Assembly: GCA_000799755.1 (NCBI GenBank)
Contig: JUHI01000023.1
Location: 1 to 64,000 of the forward strand
Direction: 5' to 3'
DNA: 64,000 nucleotides
DNA from: Martinezella tropici
GTDB taxonomy: Bacteria; Pseudomonadota; Alphaproteobacteria; Rhizobiales; Rhizobiaceae
Shown here: piece after piece, positions 8,336 through 16,818 of the stretch
Layout: the number at the start of each line of letters is the position of its first letter
Position numbering within the stretch: the first letter of the stretch is position 1
Program-made: the position numbers and the translations under genes
The notes under the pieces: model-generated
What the model saw: the letters and a program-made list of their open reading frames with translations, nothing else
Told to the model about the DNA's origin: nothing
The model's database searches: none

Positions 8336-9238
8336 ATGAAGTTCAAGATTCTTGCGGCGGGCATTCTGGCAGCCCTCGTCGTGCTGCCGGCCATCGCCGA
8401 AGCCGCGGAAGGCTTTGCCACTGCAAATGTCAACATGCGCTCAGGCCCGAGCACCGCCTATCCGGCGGTGACGATGATTCCCGTCGGCGTGCCGCTGCAG
8501 ATCAACGGCTGCCTCAACGAGACGCCCTGGTGCGATGTCTCCTTCTATGGCGGCCGCGGATGGGTTGCCGGCCGTTACATCCAGGCGACCTACCAGTCGC
8601 GCCGCATCTATGTCGGCCCGCAATATTATCGTCCACTCGGCATCCCGACGGTGGTCTTCAACATCGACGACTATTGGGGCCGCTACTATCGGGGCCGCGA
8701 CTTCTATCGCGACCGCGACCGCTGGCGCCGTGGCCCGGGCTGGGTCGATCGCCGGCCAGACAGCGGCTGGGATCGCAATCCTCCCGGATGGGATAACGGC
8801 CCGGATCGCAATTGGGACCGCCGTCCCGACCGTAACCGCGATTGGGATCGCGGTTCGGACTGGAACAATAGACCGGACCGCAACTGGGATCGCCGCCCTG
8901 ATGACCGGGATCGCGACTGGAACAGGCAGCGCGACGGCAATCGCAATGGTAACGGCGATTGGGGCCGCCAGCGGCCGGACAACAATCAGGATTGGGGCAA
9001 CCGCCCGGATCGCCAGCGCGACAACAATCGGCCAGACAACAATCGCCCGGACAATCGTCAGCGCCCCGAACCGCAACGGCCGCCTCAGGCACAGCCACAG
9101 CCGCAACCGCAACCGCAACCGCAGAATAACCCGCGGCCGAATGCCGGCACGCCGGGACCTTACAGCCCTGACCACAGGGACCCATGCCCGGCATCGGAAC
9201 CGAATTGCCGGATGTCCGTCCGAGGCTCGAACCGGTAA
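8336..9238 (+). CDS. Secreted SH3-domain protein with Asp/Arg/Asn/Trp-rich repeats
   Basis: The 300-residue protein has a clear signal peptide (cleavage after about residue 23, AEA-AEG). A bacterial SH3 domain follows at about 25-85 (ATANVNMRSGPST ... WCDVSFYGGRGWV), of the kind that often binds cell-wall material. Residues from about 125 form a low-complexity tail of degenerate NRNWDRRPD-like units, then a Pro/Gln-rich section with PQ repeats. The tail is rich in both charges and Trp, so it is probably disordered and periplasmic. The ATG is preceded by AAAGGGAG. A strong terminator follows, so the gene is a single unit. A role in the envelope is inferred only from the SH3 domain and export. 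Confidence 0.88.
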   Translation: MKFKILAAGILAALVVLPAIAEAAEGFATANVNMRSGPSTAYPAVTMIPVGVPLQINGCLNETPWCDVSFYGGRGWVAGRYIQATYQSRRIYVGPQYYRPLGIPTVVFNIDDYWGRYYRGRDFYRDRDRWRRGPGWVDRRPDSGWDRNPPGWDNGPDRNWDRRPDRNRDWDRGSDWNNRPDRNWDRRPDDRDRDWNRQRDGNRNGNGDWGRQRPDNNQDWGNRPDRQRDNNRPDNNRPDNRQRPEPQRPPQAQPQPQPQPQPQNNPRPNAGTPGPYSPDHRDPCPASEPNCRMSVRGSNR

Positions 9239-9257
9239 CGGCATGCCTCAGATCCAG

Positions 9258-9293
9258 AAAAAGCCAGCGACCCTAAAAGTCGCTGGCTTTTTT
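9258..9293 (+). terminator. Strong intrinsic terminator after the SH3 protein gene
   Basis: AAAAAGCCAGCGAC pairs with GTCGCTGGCTTTTT around a CCTAAAA loop and is followed by more T residues. The A-rich 5' side means that it can also work for leftward transcription. Confidence 0.85.
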
Positions 9294-9467
9294 CAATGAA
9301 ACGATGCGCTGTTTCGAAAAACACCCGCGTTTCGCGCCATGCGGCAGCGTGGGGATTAATCGGTCTCGCAGAAGGGTGCTGCAGGTTCAAATACTCTGTC
9401 CCTTGCGCCGCTTTCGCCGGCTGGCAAGATCGGAACGGTCGAACGACTATGGGATTGCCGCTGCGCG

Positions 9468-9710
9468 TCAATGCATCTTCAGATGCGCTTCCCGCGTCGC
9501 CGAGATGAACATTTCCCGCGCCTCTTCGGCCGACCTGCGGCCGTCAATGGCAGCCCGGCACAGGCTTCTCGCCGCCACATAGAGCGGGCCACGCCGGTCG
9601 GGCCAGAGATTGGCCATGCAATTCAAGGCCTCGGAAGGACCCGTGACGACTTGAAACGTATCTTGAGCAAATCCGATCTCGATTGGATTGCTCCATTTGA
9701 TGTGTCGCAT
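9468..9710 (-). CDS. DUF982 domain small protein
   Basis: This gene encodes 80 residues that match the DUF982 pattern common in rhizobia: an N-terminal KWSNPIEIGF strand, a middle LNCMANLWPDRRGPLYVAARSLC, and a helical end with EEAREMFISATREAHL. The family is of unknown function, and members are usually numerous in one genome. The ATG at 9710 is chosen because GAGGAGGA lies 6 bases upstream; a GTG two codons earlier is possible. It is the last of three small leftward genes that lie within 900 bases. Confidence 0.78.
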   Translation of the reverse strand: MRHIKWSNPIEIGFAQDTFQVVTGPSEALNCMANLWPDRRGPLYVAARSLCRAAIDGRRSAEEAREMFISATREAHLKMH

Positions 9711-9941
9711 GAACACTCCTCCTCACGCGCTACCAATTGCTTGGAACTGTCCTCCAAGACAGCCACATGACAGTACTATAACCTCGATCAGAGCATTCGA
9801 AAATATGGAAGATTGCGTGCATTACGCGAAGTATCGCCGCAGCCCATGCCGCAGGCTTCGCCCGCTGAATCGAGCAAGACTGCATCTTGAAGTATGACGA
9901 AAACGGGTGTGGTTGCGGATATTCGCAGGCGTGCGGGCAAT

Positions 9942-10064
9942 CTACTTGTCACGGGCGATCCGCCGTGCTTCGTCCGGGGAAAAACCGGCGCGGCGCGCGA
10001 GCCTTTCAAGACCGAATATCCGGTCGATCTGGTCGACCAGCCACAGTTCGAAATGTTTCCACAT
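9942..10064 (-). CDS. Very small hypothetical protein (40 aa)
   Basis: This short frame has the best ribosome-binding site of the neighbourhood: GGAGGAGG sits 8 bases before the ATG at 10064, and another in-frame ATG lies at 10070. The product begins MWKHFELWLVDQIDRIF and ends in a basic helix with SPDEARRIARDK, so it is probably one or two amphipathic helices that could associate with membrane. I know of no function. The strong ribosome-binding site and ordinary codon use argue for a real gene; an annotation pipeline with a length cutoff would miss it. Confidence 0.6.
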   Translation of the reverse strand: MWKHFELWLVDQIDRIFGLERLARRAGFSPDEARRIARDK

Positions 10065-10156
10065 TGGCATAGCCTCCTCCGCTGCAAACCCTTCCGGCGC
10101 AGCAGCCGACAATGAATATCGCGCCCGGCCTGCCAATTTCCGCCCAGCTAAAACTG

Positions 10157-10345
10157 TCAGCGAAACTGGGGCGGCCGCTGCGCGTTGGAGAGCAGTTCCT
10201 GCTTCGTTGCGAAGTCGCCAAACAGCTTCTTCAGCCGGGCTTCCTCCTCCTTACAAATCCGGTGGCGCCGGGCGAAATCCTCGACGCTCCAGACCTCGCG
10301 CAACTTGCTCTGGTCAACTTCCTCTATCTTCAAAAATGAACTCAT
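10157..10345 (-). CDS. Small hypothetical protein (62 aa), stress-type promoter
   Basis: The gene encodes 62 residues, largely helical and charged (KIEEVDQSKLREVWSVEDF, ARLKKLFGDFATKQELL). The helix-turn-helix-like spacing of VEDFARRHRICKEEEARLKKLF is suggestive but not diagnostic. AAGGAGGG lies 7 bases before the ATG at 10345. The frame is open further upstream, but that part crosses the promoter candidate at 10377-10401. It heads the leftward group with the 40-residue gene and the DUF982 gene. No function can be assigned. Confidence 0.65.
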   Translation of the reverse strand: MSSFLKIEEVDQSKLREVWSVEDFARRHRICKEEEARLKKLFGDFATKQELLSNAQRPPQFR

Positions 10346-10376
10346 CTGTTCGCCCTCCTTCTTCTTATGAGGAGAT

Positions 10377-10401
10377 AATGCCCAGAATAGCGAAAAGTTC
10401 C
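10377..10401 (-). promoter_or_regulatory. Candidate general-stress (EcfG/RpoE2-type) promoter
   Basis: On the minus strand GGAAC (10397-10401) is followed, after 16 bases, by CATT (10377-10380). This meets the GGAAC-N18-TT spacing of the rhizobial general stress sigma factor, with one deviation from the CGTT form. Transcription would start close to 10371, just before the ribosome-binding site of the 62-residue gene. The spacing is right, but a single short match can arise by chance. Confidence 0.4.
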
Positions 10402-10684
10402 CCGAAGTACGCCTGCCGGATGTGCTGGGACGCACCGACATTGCGGATCGGAATGTTCTTAATTCCTCCTTAAATCGCCGCATTTACAGTTCAGGCGGGA
10501 CTTGATGTCTTCACGAAGGTCCTTGAACCAATGGCGGGTTGCTCCGCCTCGAAAGCCGGCATCGGTTTTCGGGGTACCATGTCGGCCCGGGACGGCCGAG
10601 CGGGCTCAAAGATTCCTACCGCTATCGTGATCAGCCTGCTAGAAGACATGGAAACACTGGGCACCGAGGTACGACCGGCCGGCA
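10402..10684. other. Intergenic region between small stress gene and PBP gene
   Basis: I find no supported gene here. The stretch should contain the promoter of the penicillin-binding protein gene, but I cannot point to a confident -35/-10 pair. Confidence 0.4.
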
Positions 10685-13081
10685 ATGGCAGATAAAAAGA
10701 AATCACGCCAGAGGATAGAACCATCCTTTTCCAGCGGCCGGGAACGCACTGACGACGGATTCAATGCCGGCGAACGCATCGTTGCAAACAGGCGTTCAGC
10801 GAAGAAATATTACGAAGAGCCTGAACCGGACGAAGACGAGGATGAAGACGACGAGGATGAGCCCGTGGTCGAGAAGCCTCGCCGCACCCGGAGCCGCCGC
10901 AAGCCCGCGCGCCGTGCCCGCCCGCGGCGCGGCTTCTTCGGCTTCATCCGTTCGACGATCTACTGGGGTCTGGTGCTCTGCCTCTGGGCCGGCATCGGGC
11001 TTGCGGGCCTTGTCGTCTATTACGGCTCCCGCATGCCGAGCGCCAGCACCTGGTCGATCCCCGAGCGGCCGCCGAACGTCAAGATCAACGACCTTGGCGG
11101 AACGCTGATCGCCAATCGCGGCACGACTGGCGGCGAGGCCGTGGCGCTCAGCGACATGTCGCCCTACATTCCCGAGGCGATCATCGCCATCGAGGACCGT
11201 CGCTTCTATTCGCATTTCGGCTTCGATCCGATCGGCCTTGCGCGAGCCGTCGTGACGAATGTGGTGACCGGCCACGCCGTTCAGGGCGGCTCGACGCTGA
11301 CGCAGCAGCTCGCCAAGAACCTGTTCCTGTCGCCGGACCGCACGCTGGAACGCAAGGTGCAGGAAGTGCTGCTGGCGCTGTGGCTTGAGCACAAGTACAC
11401 CAAGGACCAGATCCTGACGATGTATCTGAACCGGGTCTATTTCGGCTCGAACGCCTATGGCGTCGAAGCGGCATCGCGGCGCTACTTCAACAAGTCCGCC
11501 AAGGACGTCAATCTCGGCGAGGCAGCCATGCTCGCCGGCCTGGTCAAGGCGCCCTCGCGGCTGTCGCCCGCCCGCGATCCTGCCGCCGCCGAGGCGCGCG
11601 CGCAATTGGTGCTGCAGGCCATGCGCGAACAGGGCTTCATTTCGGAATCCGACGTCAAGACGGCGATGTCGCAGCCGCCGACGCGATCCAAGAGCTATTG
11701 GAGCGGTGCGGAGAACTATGTTGCCGACATGGTCATGGATCAGCTCCCCAAATTGATCGGCGGCGACGTCAAGGAAGACCTGATCGTCGACACCACGCTC
11801 GACATGTCGCTGGAGGAAAAAGCCGAGAAGGCACTGAGCGACGTGCTCGAAAAGGATGGCAAGAAACTGAACGCCTCGCAGGCCTCGCTCGTATCAGTCG
11901 ATGCGACGGGCGCCATCCGGGCGCTGGTCGGCGGCCGCGACTACGCGCAGAGCCAGTTCAACCGCGCCGTCACCGCCAAGCGTCAGCCGGGCTCGGCCTT
12001 CAAGCCGTTCGTCTATACCGCAGCGCTCGAAATGGGGCTGACGCCCAATTCGATCCGCAACGACATGCCGGTCAAGATCGGCAATTGGGCGCCTGAAAAT
12101 TACGAACAGCGCTATAGCGGCCCCGTGACGCTTGCAACTGCAATCGCCAAATCGCTGAACACGGTTGCCGCGCAGCTTGTCACCGAGGTCGGGCCGGATC
12201 AGGTCATCAAGGTTGCCCACAGGCTCGGCATCGAATCGGACCTGCAGTCCAACGCCTCGATCGCGCTCGGCACCTCCGAAGTGTCGCTGCTGGAACTCAC
12301 CTCCGCCTATGCTACCTTCATGAACGGTGGCTACAAGGTGGCGCCGCATGTCATCACCAAGGTGACGACCGCTTCCGGCAAGGTGCTCTATCAGGCCAAT
12401 ACCGACAATCCGCAGCGGGTGCTGAACCCGGATATCGTCACCAACATGAACGCCATGATGGCAGGCGTCATCGCCTACGGTACAGGCAAGTCGGCGCGCA
12501 TCCCCGGCTGGCAGGCGGCCGGCAAATCGGGCACGACACAATCCTTCCGCGATGCGCTGTTTGTCGGTTTTACCAGCCACCTCACCACGGGCGTCTGGTT
12601 CGGCAATGACGACGGCAAGTCGATGCGCAAGGTGACCGGCGGCGGGCTGCCGGCCAGGGCATGGAAGGAATTCATGATCGCCGCCCACAAGGGCATCACG
12701 CCGACGCCGATCTTCGGTGGCGGCCAGATCATCGACAACGGCCTGCCGATGGCGCAGACGGCGCCGAACGGCGACCAGCCGACGACGATCGGCAACATCA
12801 TCTCCGGCGTCGCCGACGGCGGACAACCGATGCAGCAGCCGACCCTGCAGCAAAGACCGTCGCAGCAGCCGGTCCAGCCGCAGATCGTCAACCAGGCTTC
12901 CGCCAACGACGACCCGCAGGACCTGCCGCCGGCAAACCTTGCCGACGATACGAATCCCTACAGCTCGAACCCCTATGACAACAGCGATATTCCGCCGGCC
13001 GATGTCGGCGACAATGGTGCTCCCGCCGCAAGCCCGCGGCCGCATCGCTCGTCGCTGCTCGACGTCATCCTCGGCCGATAA
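10685..13081 (+). CDS. Class A penicillin-binding protein (PBP1-type, bifunctional)
   Basis: This 798-residue enzyme polymerises and cross-links peptidoglycan at the inner membrane. The N-terminal cytoplasmic part is very acidic (DEDEDEDDEDE, 50-59) and then very basic (about 64-82); one transmembrane helix follows at about 91-113. The glycosyltransferase domain has catalytic Glu170 in EDRRFYSHFG and the GGSTLTQQLAKN motif at 201-212. The transpeptidase domain has Ser437 in SAFK, SLN at 490-492 and KSGT at 614-617. The C-terminal 100 residues are Gln/Pro/Asn-rich and probably disordered. All catalytic motifs are intact. It stands alone, upstream of dnaK. Confidence 0.95.
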   Translation: MADKKKSRQRIEPSFSSGRERTDDGFNAGERIVANRRSAKKYYEEPEPDEDEDEDDEDEPVVEKPRRTRSRRKPARRARPRRGFFGFIRSTIYWGLVLCLWAGIGLAGLVVYYGSRMPSASTWSIPERPPNVKINDLGGTLIANRGTTGGEAVALSDMSPYIPEAIIAIEDRRFYSHFGFDPIGLARAVVTNVVTGHAVQGGSTLTQQLAKNLFLSPDRTLERKVQEVLLALWLEHKYTKDQILTMYLNRVYFGSNAYGVEAASRRYFNKSAKDVNLGEAAMLAGLVKAPSRLSPARDPAAAEARAQLVLQAMREQGFISESDVKTAMSQPPTRSKSYWSGAENYVADMVMDQLPKLIGGDVKEDLIVDTTLDMSLEEKAEKALSDVLEKDGKKLNASQASLVSVDATGAIRALVGGRDYAQSQFNRAVTAKRQPGSAFKPFVYTAALEMGLTPNSIRNDMPVKIGNWAPENYEQRYSGPVTLATAIAKSLNTVAAQLVTEVGPDQVIKVAHRLGIESDLQSNASIALGTSEVSLLELTSAYATFMNGGYKVAPHVITKVTTASGKVLYQANTDNPQRVLNPDIVTNMNAMMAGVIAYGTGKSARIPGWQAAGKSGTTQSFRDALFVGFTSHLTTGVWFGNDDGKSMRKVTGGGLPARAWKEFMIAAHKGITPTPIFGGGQIIDNGLPMAQTAPNGDQPTTIGNIISGVADGGQPMQQPTLQQRPSQQPVQPQIVNQASANDDPQDLPPANLADDTNPYSSNPYDNSDIPPADVGDNGAPAASPRPHRSSLLDVILGR

Positions 13082-13101
13082 GATCGCAATTTTTGCGCCG
13101 C

Positions 13102-13319
13102 AGCGCTGCGCGTCCTATAGGGCTCGTTACGGCGGGATGCCGAAAAGTGTGAGCGGTTTTCGGACGACATACTGCTCTCACTTTTTGATTTGGAGACGGA
13201 TTCATATTTCGGGTCGATTTGACCTGAAATCATCCGGCTCCAAGGTCGCCGTGGCGCTTTAGATCTGCTGGATGATTTTATCCCTAAATCGATCCCGATT
13301 TAAGGAATTATGCAGTAGA
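13102..13319. repeat. Rhizobial dispersed intergenic repeat (RIME-like)
   Basis: Between the PBP gene and dnaK lies a mosaic that I recognise from Rhizobium genomes. It starts with GCGCTGCGCGTCCTATAGGG and ends in a palindrome around CCTAAATCG-atcc-CGATTTAAGG, followed by AATTATGCAGTAG. No coding sequence is present. The stretch 13320-13451 that follows shows nothing else I can name. Confidence 0.6.
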
Positions 13320-13451
13320 CGCTTGCATGGTCGCGGCAAGGCTGCTCTGATACGCGGTCGCGTCAAATCCGCCTGTCCCCGGCGCATATGGGACCGCGTG
13401 GAATTTGGACGACAAACCATTTGTTTTGCTGGATTTCAGGCCATTTCCTGC

Positions 13452-13483
13452 CTTGCAGTCAGTAAAACCGCTACTTATATACG
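13452..13483 (+). promoter_or_regulatory. RpoH (heat-shock) promoter of dnaKJ
   Basis: CTTGCA (13452-13457), a 16-base spacer, and CTTATATACG (13474-13483) match the alphaproteobacterial RpoH consensus CTTGAA-N16-CYTATNTNNG with one -35 mismatch and a perfect -10. Transcription would start near 13490, giving dnaK a 5' leader of about 100 bases. Confidence 0.7.
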
Positions 13484-13591
13484 CGGCATCACCGCAGTCA
13501 TGGCTGCGCAATCCTCAAGACCATCCCGTAAGGGGCTGTCAATGGAATGCCTGACAGGGGTTCCGACAGCTTGCTTCAAGGAGAGAATGAC

Positions 13592-15508
13592 ATGGCAAAA
13601 GTAATTGGTATCGACCTTGGAACGACAAATTCCTGCGTCGCCGTCATGGACGGTAAGGACGCGAAAGTGATCGAGAATGCCGAAGGCGCCCGGACGACCC
13701 CCTCCATGGTTGCCTTCACCGACGACGGCGAACGTCTCGTCGGCCAGCCGGCCAAGCGCCAGGCTGTGACGAACCCCACGAATACCCTCTTCGCTGTCAA
13801 GCGCCTCATCGGCCGCCGCTACGAAGATCCGACCGTCGAGAAGGACAAGCACCTTGTTCCTTTTAACATCGTCAAGGGTGACAATGGCGACGCCTGGGTA
13901 GAAGCGCAGGGCAAGGGCTATTCGCCCGCACAAGTTTCCGCAATGATCCTTCAGAAGATGAAGGAAACCGCCGAATCCTATCTCGGCGAAAAGGTCGACA
14001 AGGCCGTTATCACCGTTCCCGCATACTTCAACGACGCTCAGCGCCAGGCAACCAAGGATGCCGGCAAGATCGCCGGTCTTGAAGTCCTGCGCATCATCAA
14101 CGAGCCGACGGCTGCAGCCCTTGCTTACGGCCTCGACAAGAAGGACGGCAAGACCATCGCCGTTTACGACCTTGGCGGCGGCACCTTCGATATCTCCATC
14201 CTCGAAATCGGCGATGGCGTCTTCGAAGTGAAGTCGACCAACGGCGACACCTTCCTCGGCGGTGAAGACTTCGACATGCGCCTCGTCGAATACCTCGTTG
14301 CCGAGTTCAAGAAGGACAACGGCATCGACCTCAAGGGCGACAAGCTTGCCCTGCAGCGCCTCAAGGAAGCTGCCGAAAAGGCCAAGATCGAGCTTTCTTC
14401 CGCACAACAGACCGAAATCAACCTGCCCTTCATCACGGCAGACGCGACCGGCCCGAAGCACCTGACGCTGAAGCTGACCCGCGCCAAGCTCGAAAGCCTG
14501 GTCGACGATCTCGTCCAGCGCACCATCGCTCCGTGCAAGGCAGCCCTCAAGGATGCCGGCGTTACCGCCGCTGAAATCGACGAAGTCGTTCTCGTCGGCG
14601 GCATGAGCCGCATGCCGAAGGTACAGGAAGTCGTCAAGCAGCTGTTCGGCAAGGAGCCGCACAAGGGCGTCAACCCGGATGAAGTCGTCGCTCTCGGCGC
14701 CGCCATCCAGGCCGGCGTTCTGCAGGGCGACGTCAAGGACGTTCTGCTCCTCGACGTGACCCCGCTGTCTCTCGGCATCGAAACGCTCGGCGGGGTCTTC
14801 ACCCGTCTGATCGAACGCAACACGACGATCCCGACGAAGAAGTCGCAGACCTTCTCGACCGCCGACGACAACCAGTCGGCCGTGACCATCCGCGTCTCGC
14901 AGGGCGAGCGCGAAATGGCTGCCGACAACAAGCTGCTCGGCCAGTTCGACCTCGTCGGCCTGCCGCCGGCACCGCGCGGCGTGCCGCAGATCGAAGTCAC
15001 CTTCGATATCGACGCCAACGGCATTGTTCAGGTTTCGGCCAAGGACAAGGGCACCGGCAAGGAACAGCAGATCCGCATCCAGGCCTCCGGTGGTCTTTCC
15101 GACGCCGACATTGAAAAGATGGTCAAGGATGCCGAAGCCCATGCTGCGGAAGACAAGAAGCGCCGCGAGGGTGTCGAAGCCAAGAACCAGGCTGAAAGCC
15201 TGATCCACTCCAGCGAGAAGTCGCTGAAGGACTACGGCGACAAGGTCACGGAAGCCGACCGCACCGCGATCTCCGACGCGATCGCAGCGCTGAAGACGGC
15301 AACCGAAGCTTCCGAGCCGGACGCCGAAGACATCAAGGCCAAGACCCAGACGCTTATGGAAGTTTCCATGAAGCTCGGCCAGGCGATCTATGAGTCGCAG
15401 CAGGCGGAAGCCGGTTCCGGCGACGCCTCGGCAGCCGGCAAGGACGATGTCGTCGATGCCGACTACGAGGAAATCAAGGACGAAGGCGACCACAAGCGGT
15501 CTGCATAA
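13592..15508 (+). CDS. dnaK: Chaperone DnaK (Hsp70)
   Basis: DnaK is the cytoplasmic ATP-driven Hsp70 that holds and refolds client proteins with DnaJ and GrpE. The 638-residue protein starts MAKVIGIDLGTTNSC and has the nucleotide-binding signatures IYDLGGGTFD-type (AVYDLGGGTFDIS) and VVLVGGMSRMPKVQ, the VLLLDVTPLSLGIET linker, a substrate-binding domain with RNTTIPT, and an acidic C-terminal end. The ATG at 13592 follows AAGGAGAG; an earlier in-frame ATG lacks a ribosome-binding site. It is expressed from the RpoH-type promoter about 110 bases upstream, with dnaJ next. Confidence 0.99.
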   Translation: MAKVIGIDLGTTNSCVAVMDGKDAKVIENAEGARTTPSMVAFTDDGERLVGQPAKRQAVTNPTNTLFAVKRLIGRRYEDPTVEKDKHLVPFNIVKGDNGDAWVEAQGKGYSPAQVSAMILQKMKETAESYLGEKVDKAVITVPAYFNDAQRQATKDAGKIAGLEVLRIINEPTAAALAYGLDKKDGKTIAVYDLGGGTFDISILEIGDGVFEVKSTNGDTFLGGEDFDMRLVEYLVAEFKKDNGIDLKGDKLALQRLKEAAEKAKIELSSAQQTEINLPFITADATGPKHLTLKLTRAKLESLVDDLVQRTIAPCKAALKDAGVTAAEIDEVVLVGGMSRMPKVQEVVKQLFGKEPHKGVNPDEVVALGAAIQAGVLQGDVKDVLLLDVTPLSLGIETLGGVFTRLIERNTTIPTKKSQTFSTADDNQSAVTIRVSQGEREMAADNKLLGQFDLVGLPPAPRGVPQIEVTFDIDANGIVQVSAKDKGTGKEQQIRIQASGGLSDADIEKMVKDAEAHAAEDKKRREGVEAKNQAESLIHSSEKSLKDYGDKVTEADRTAISDAIAALKTATEASEPDAEDIKAKTQTLMEVSMKLGQAIYESQQAEAGSGDASAAGKDDVVDADYEEIKDEGDHKRSA

Positions 15509-15539
15509 GCGCGAACCGAAAGGTTCAGGAAACTTAGAT

Positions 15540-15561
15540 CCGGCTGCCTCATGGCAGCCGG
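15540..15561 (+). other. Hairpin between dnaK and dnaJ
   Basis: CCGGCTGCC and GGCAGCCGG form a perfect 9-bp stem with a TCAT loop. No T tract follows, so it is more likely an mRNA-stability or partial-attenuation element that lowers dnaJ relative to dnaK than a full terminator. Confidence 0.55.
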
Positions 15562-15591
15562 AAATCCATTTCCGGGGTTCTAATCCTTAAT

Positions 15592-16728
15592 ATGGCAAAA
15601 GCGGATTTTTACGAGACATTGGGCGTCTCAAAGACGGCGGACGAGAAAGAGCTGAAAAGCGCCTTTCGCAAGCTGGCAATGCAATATCATCCGGACAAGA
15701 ATCCGAATGACAGTAATGCCGAGCGGAAGTTCAAGGAAATCAACGAGGCATACGAAACGCTCAAGGACCCGCAAAAGCGCGCTGCCTATGACCGCTACGG
15801 CCACGCTGCTTTCGAGCACGGCGGCGGTGGCGGCTTCGGAGCCGGTTTCGGCGGCGGCGGCTTCTCCGATATTTTCGAGGATATTTTCGGCGAGATGATG
15901 GGTGGCGGTCGCTCGCGCGGACGCTCCTCCGGCGGTCGCGAACGCGGCGCCGATCTTCGCTACAATATGGAAATTTCGCTGGAGGAAGCCTTCAGCGGCA
16001 AAACGGCGCAGATCCGGGTTCCGACCTCGATCACCTGCGACGTCTGTTCCGGCTCCGGCGCCAAGCCGGGCACGCAGCCGAAGACCTGCGGCACCTGCCA
16101 GGGCTCCGGCCGTGTGCGCGCCGCGCAGGGTTTCTTCTCCGTGGAACGCACCTGCCCGACCTGTCATGGCCGCGGTCAGATTATCCCCGATCCCTGCACC
16201 AAGTGTCATGGCCAGGGCCGTGTGACCGAGGAGCGTTCGCTCTCCGTCAACATCCCCGCCGGCATCGAAGACGGTACACGCATCCGCCTGCAGGGCGAAG
16301 GCGAAGCCGGCGTGCGCGGCGGCCCATCGGGCGACCTCTACATCTTCCTTTCAGTCAAGCCGCATGAGTTCTTCCAGCGCGACGGCGCCGACCTCTATTG
16401 CGCCGTGCCGATCTCGATGACGACTGCGGCGCTCGGCGGCACCTTCGATGTCGCGACGCTCGACGGCACCAAGTCGCGCGTTTCTGTTCCGGAGGGAACG
16501 CAGGTCGGCAAGCAGTTCCGCCTGAAGGGCAAGGGCATGCCGGTGCTGCGCTCCAGCCAGGTCGGCGATCTCTATATCCAGATCCAGATCGAGACGCCGC
16601 AGAAGCTGACCAAGCGCCAGCGCGAGCTGCTGCAGGAATTCGAGCAGATCTCTTCGAAGGACAACAATCCCGAATCGACGGGCTTCTTCGCCCGGATGAA
16701 GGATTTCTTCGATACGTTCAGCGACTGA
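15592..16728 (+). CDS. dnaJ: Chaperone DnaJ (Hsp40)
   Basis: DnaJ is the co-chaperone that delivers clients to DnaK and stimulates its ATPase. The 378-residue protein has a J domain with the HPD motif (residues 34-36), a Gly-rich linker (about 78-125), four zinc-binding CxxCxGxG repeats (CDVCSGSG, CGTCQGSG, CPTCHGRG, CTKCHGQG, 150-210) and the C-terminal client-binding domain. It is complete. It lies 83 bases after dnaK, across a stable hairpin, and is closed by a strong terminator. Confidence 0.99.
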   Translation: MAKADFYETLGVSKTADEKELKSAFRKLAMQYHPDKNPNDSNAERKFKEINEAYETLKDPQKRAAYDRYGHAAFEHGGGGGFGAGFGGGGFSDIFEDIFGEMMGGGRSRGRSSGGRERGADLRYNMEISLEEAFSGKTAQIRVPTSITCDVCSGSGAKPGTQPKTCGTCQGSGRVRAAQGFFSVERTCPTCHGRGQIIPDPCTKCHGQGRVTEERSLSVNIPAGIEDGTRIRLQGEGEAGVRGGPSGDLYIFLSVKPHEFFQRDGADLYCAVPISMTTAALGGTFDVATLDGTKSRVSVPEGTQVGKQFRLKGKGMPVLRSSQVGDLYIQIQIETPQKLTKRQRELLQEFEQISSKDNNPESTGFFARMKDFFDTFSD

Positions 16729-16743
16729 GCAGCGAATCAAAAA

Positions 16744-16812
16744 TGTTTCACATGAATCCGGCCGATGATTCGGCCGGATTTTTTGTTTCAGCGAACGAAT
16801 CACGCGTCTGCT
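16744..16812 (+). repeat. Imperfect direct repeat, copy A (downstream side of the aph gene)
   Basis: This segment includes the dnaJ terminator and resembles 17727-17797 base for base over most of its length, with a 16-base core (16763-16778) identical to 17748-17763. Both copies have the same orientation and lie on either side of the StrA-like gene. Confidence 0.6.
16755..16784 (+). terminator. Intrinsic terminator of dnaK-dnaJ
   Basis: ATCCGGCCGA and TCGGCCGGAT form a perfect 10-bp stem with a TGAT loop, followed by six T residues. It lies about 28 bases after the dnaJ stop and also faces the converging aph gene. Confidence 0.9.
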
Positions 16813-16818
16813 TGCGAA

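Noticed and set aside
8143..8796. 217-codon plus-strand frame overlapping the SH3 gene
   Set aside because: It is out of frame with the signal peptide and SH3 domain and consists mainly of Arg, Pro and Ser runs.
13475..15493. 672-codon minus-strand frame
   Set aside because: It lies wholly across dnaK and has low-complexity Leu/Gly/Asp composition typical of an antisense shadow.
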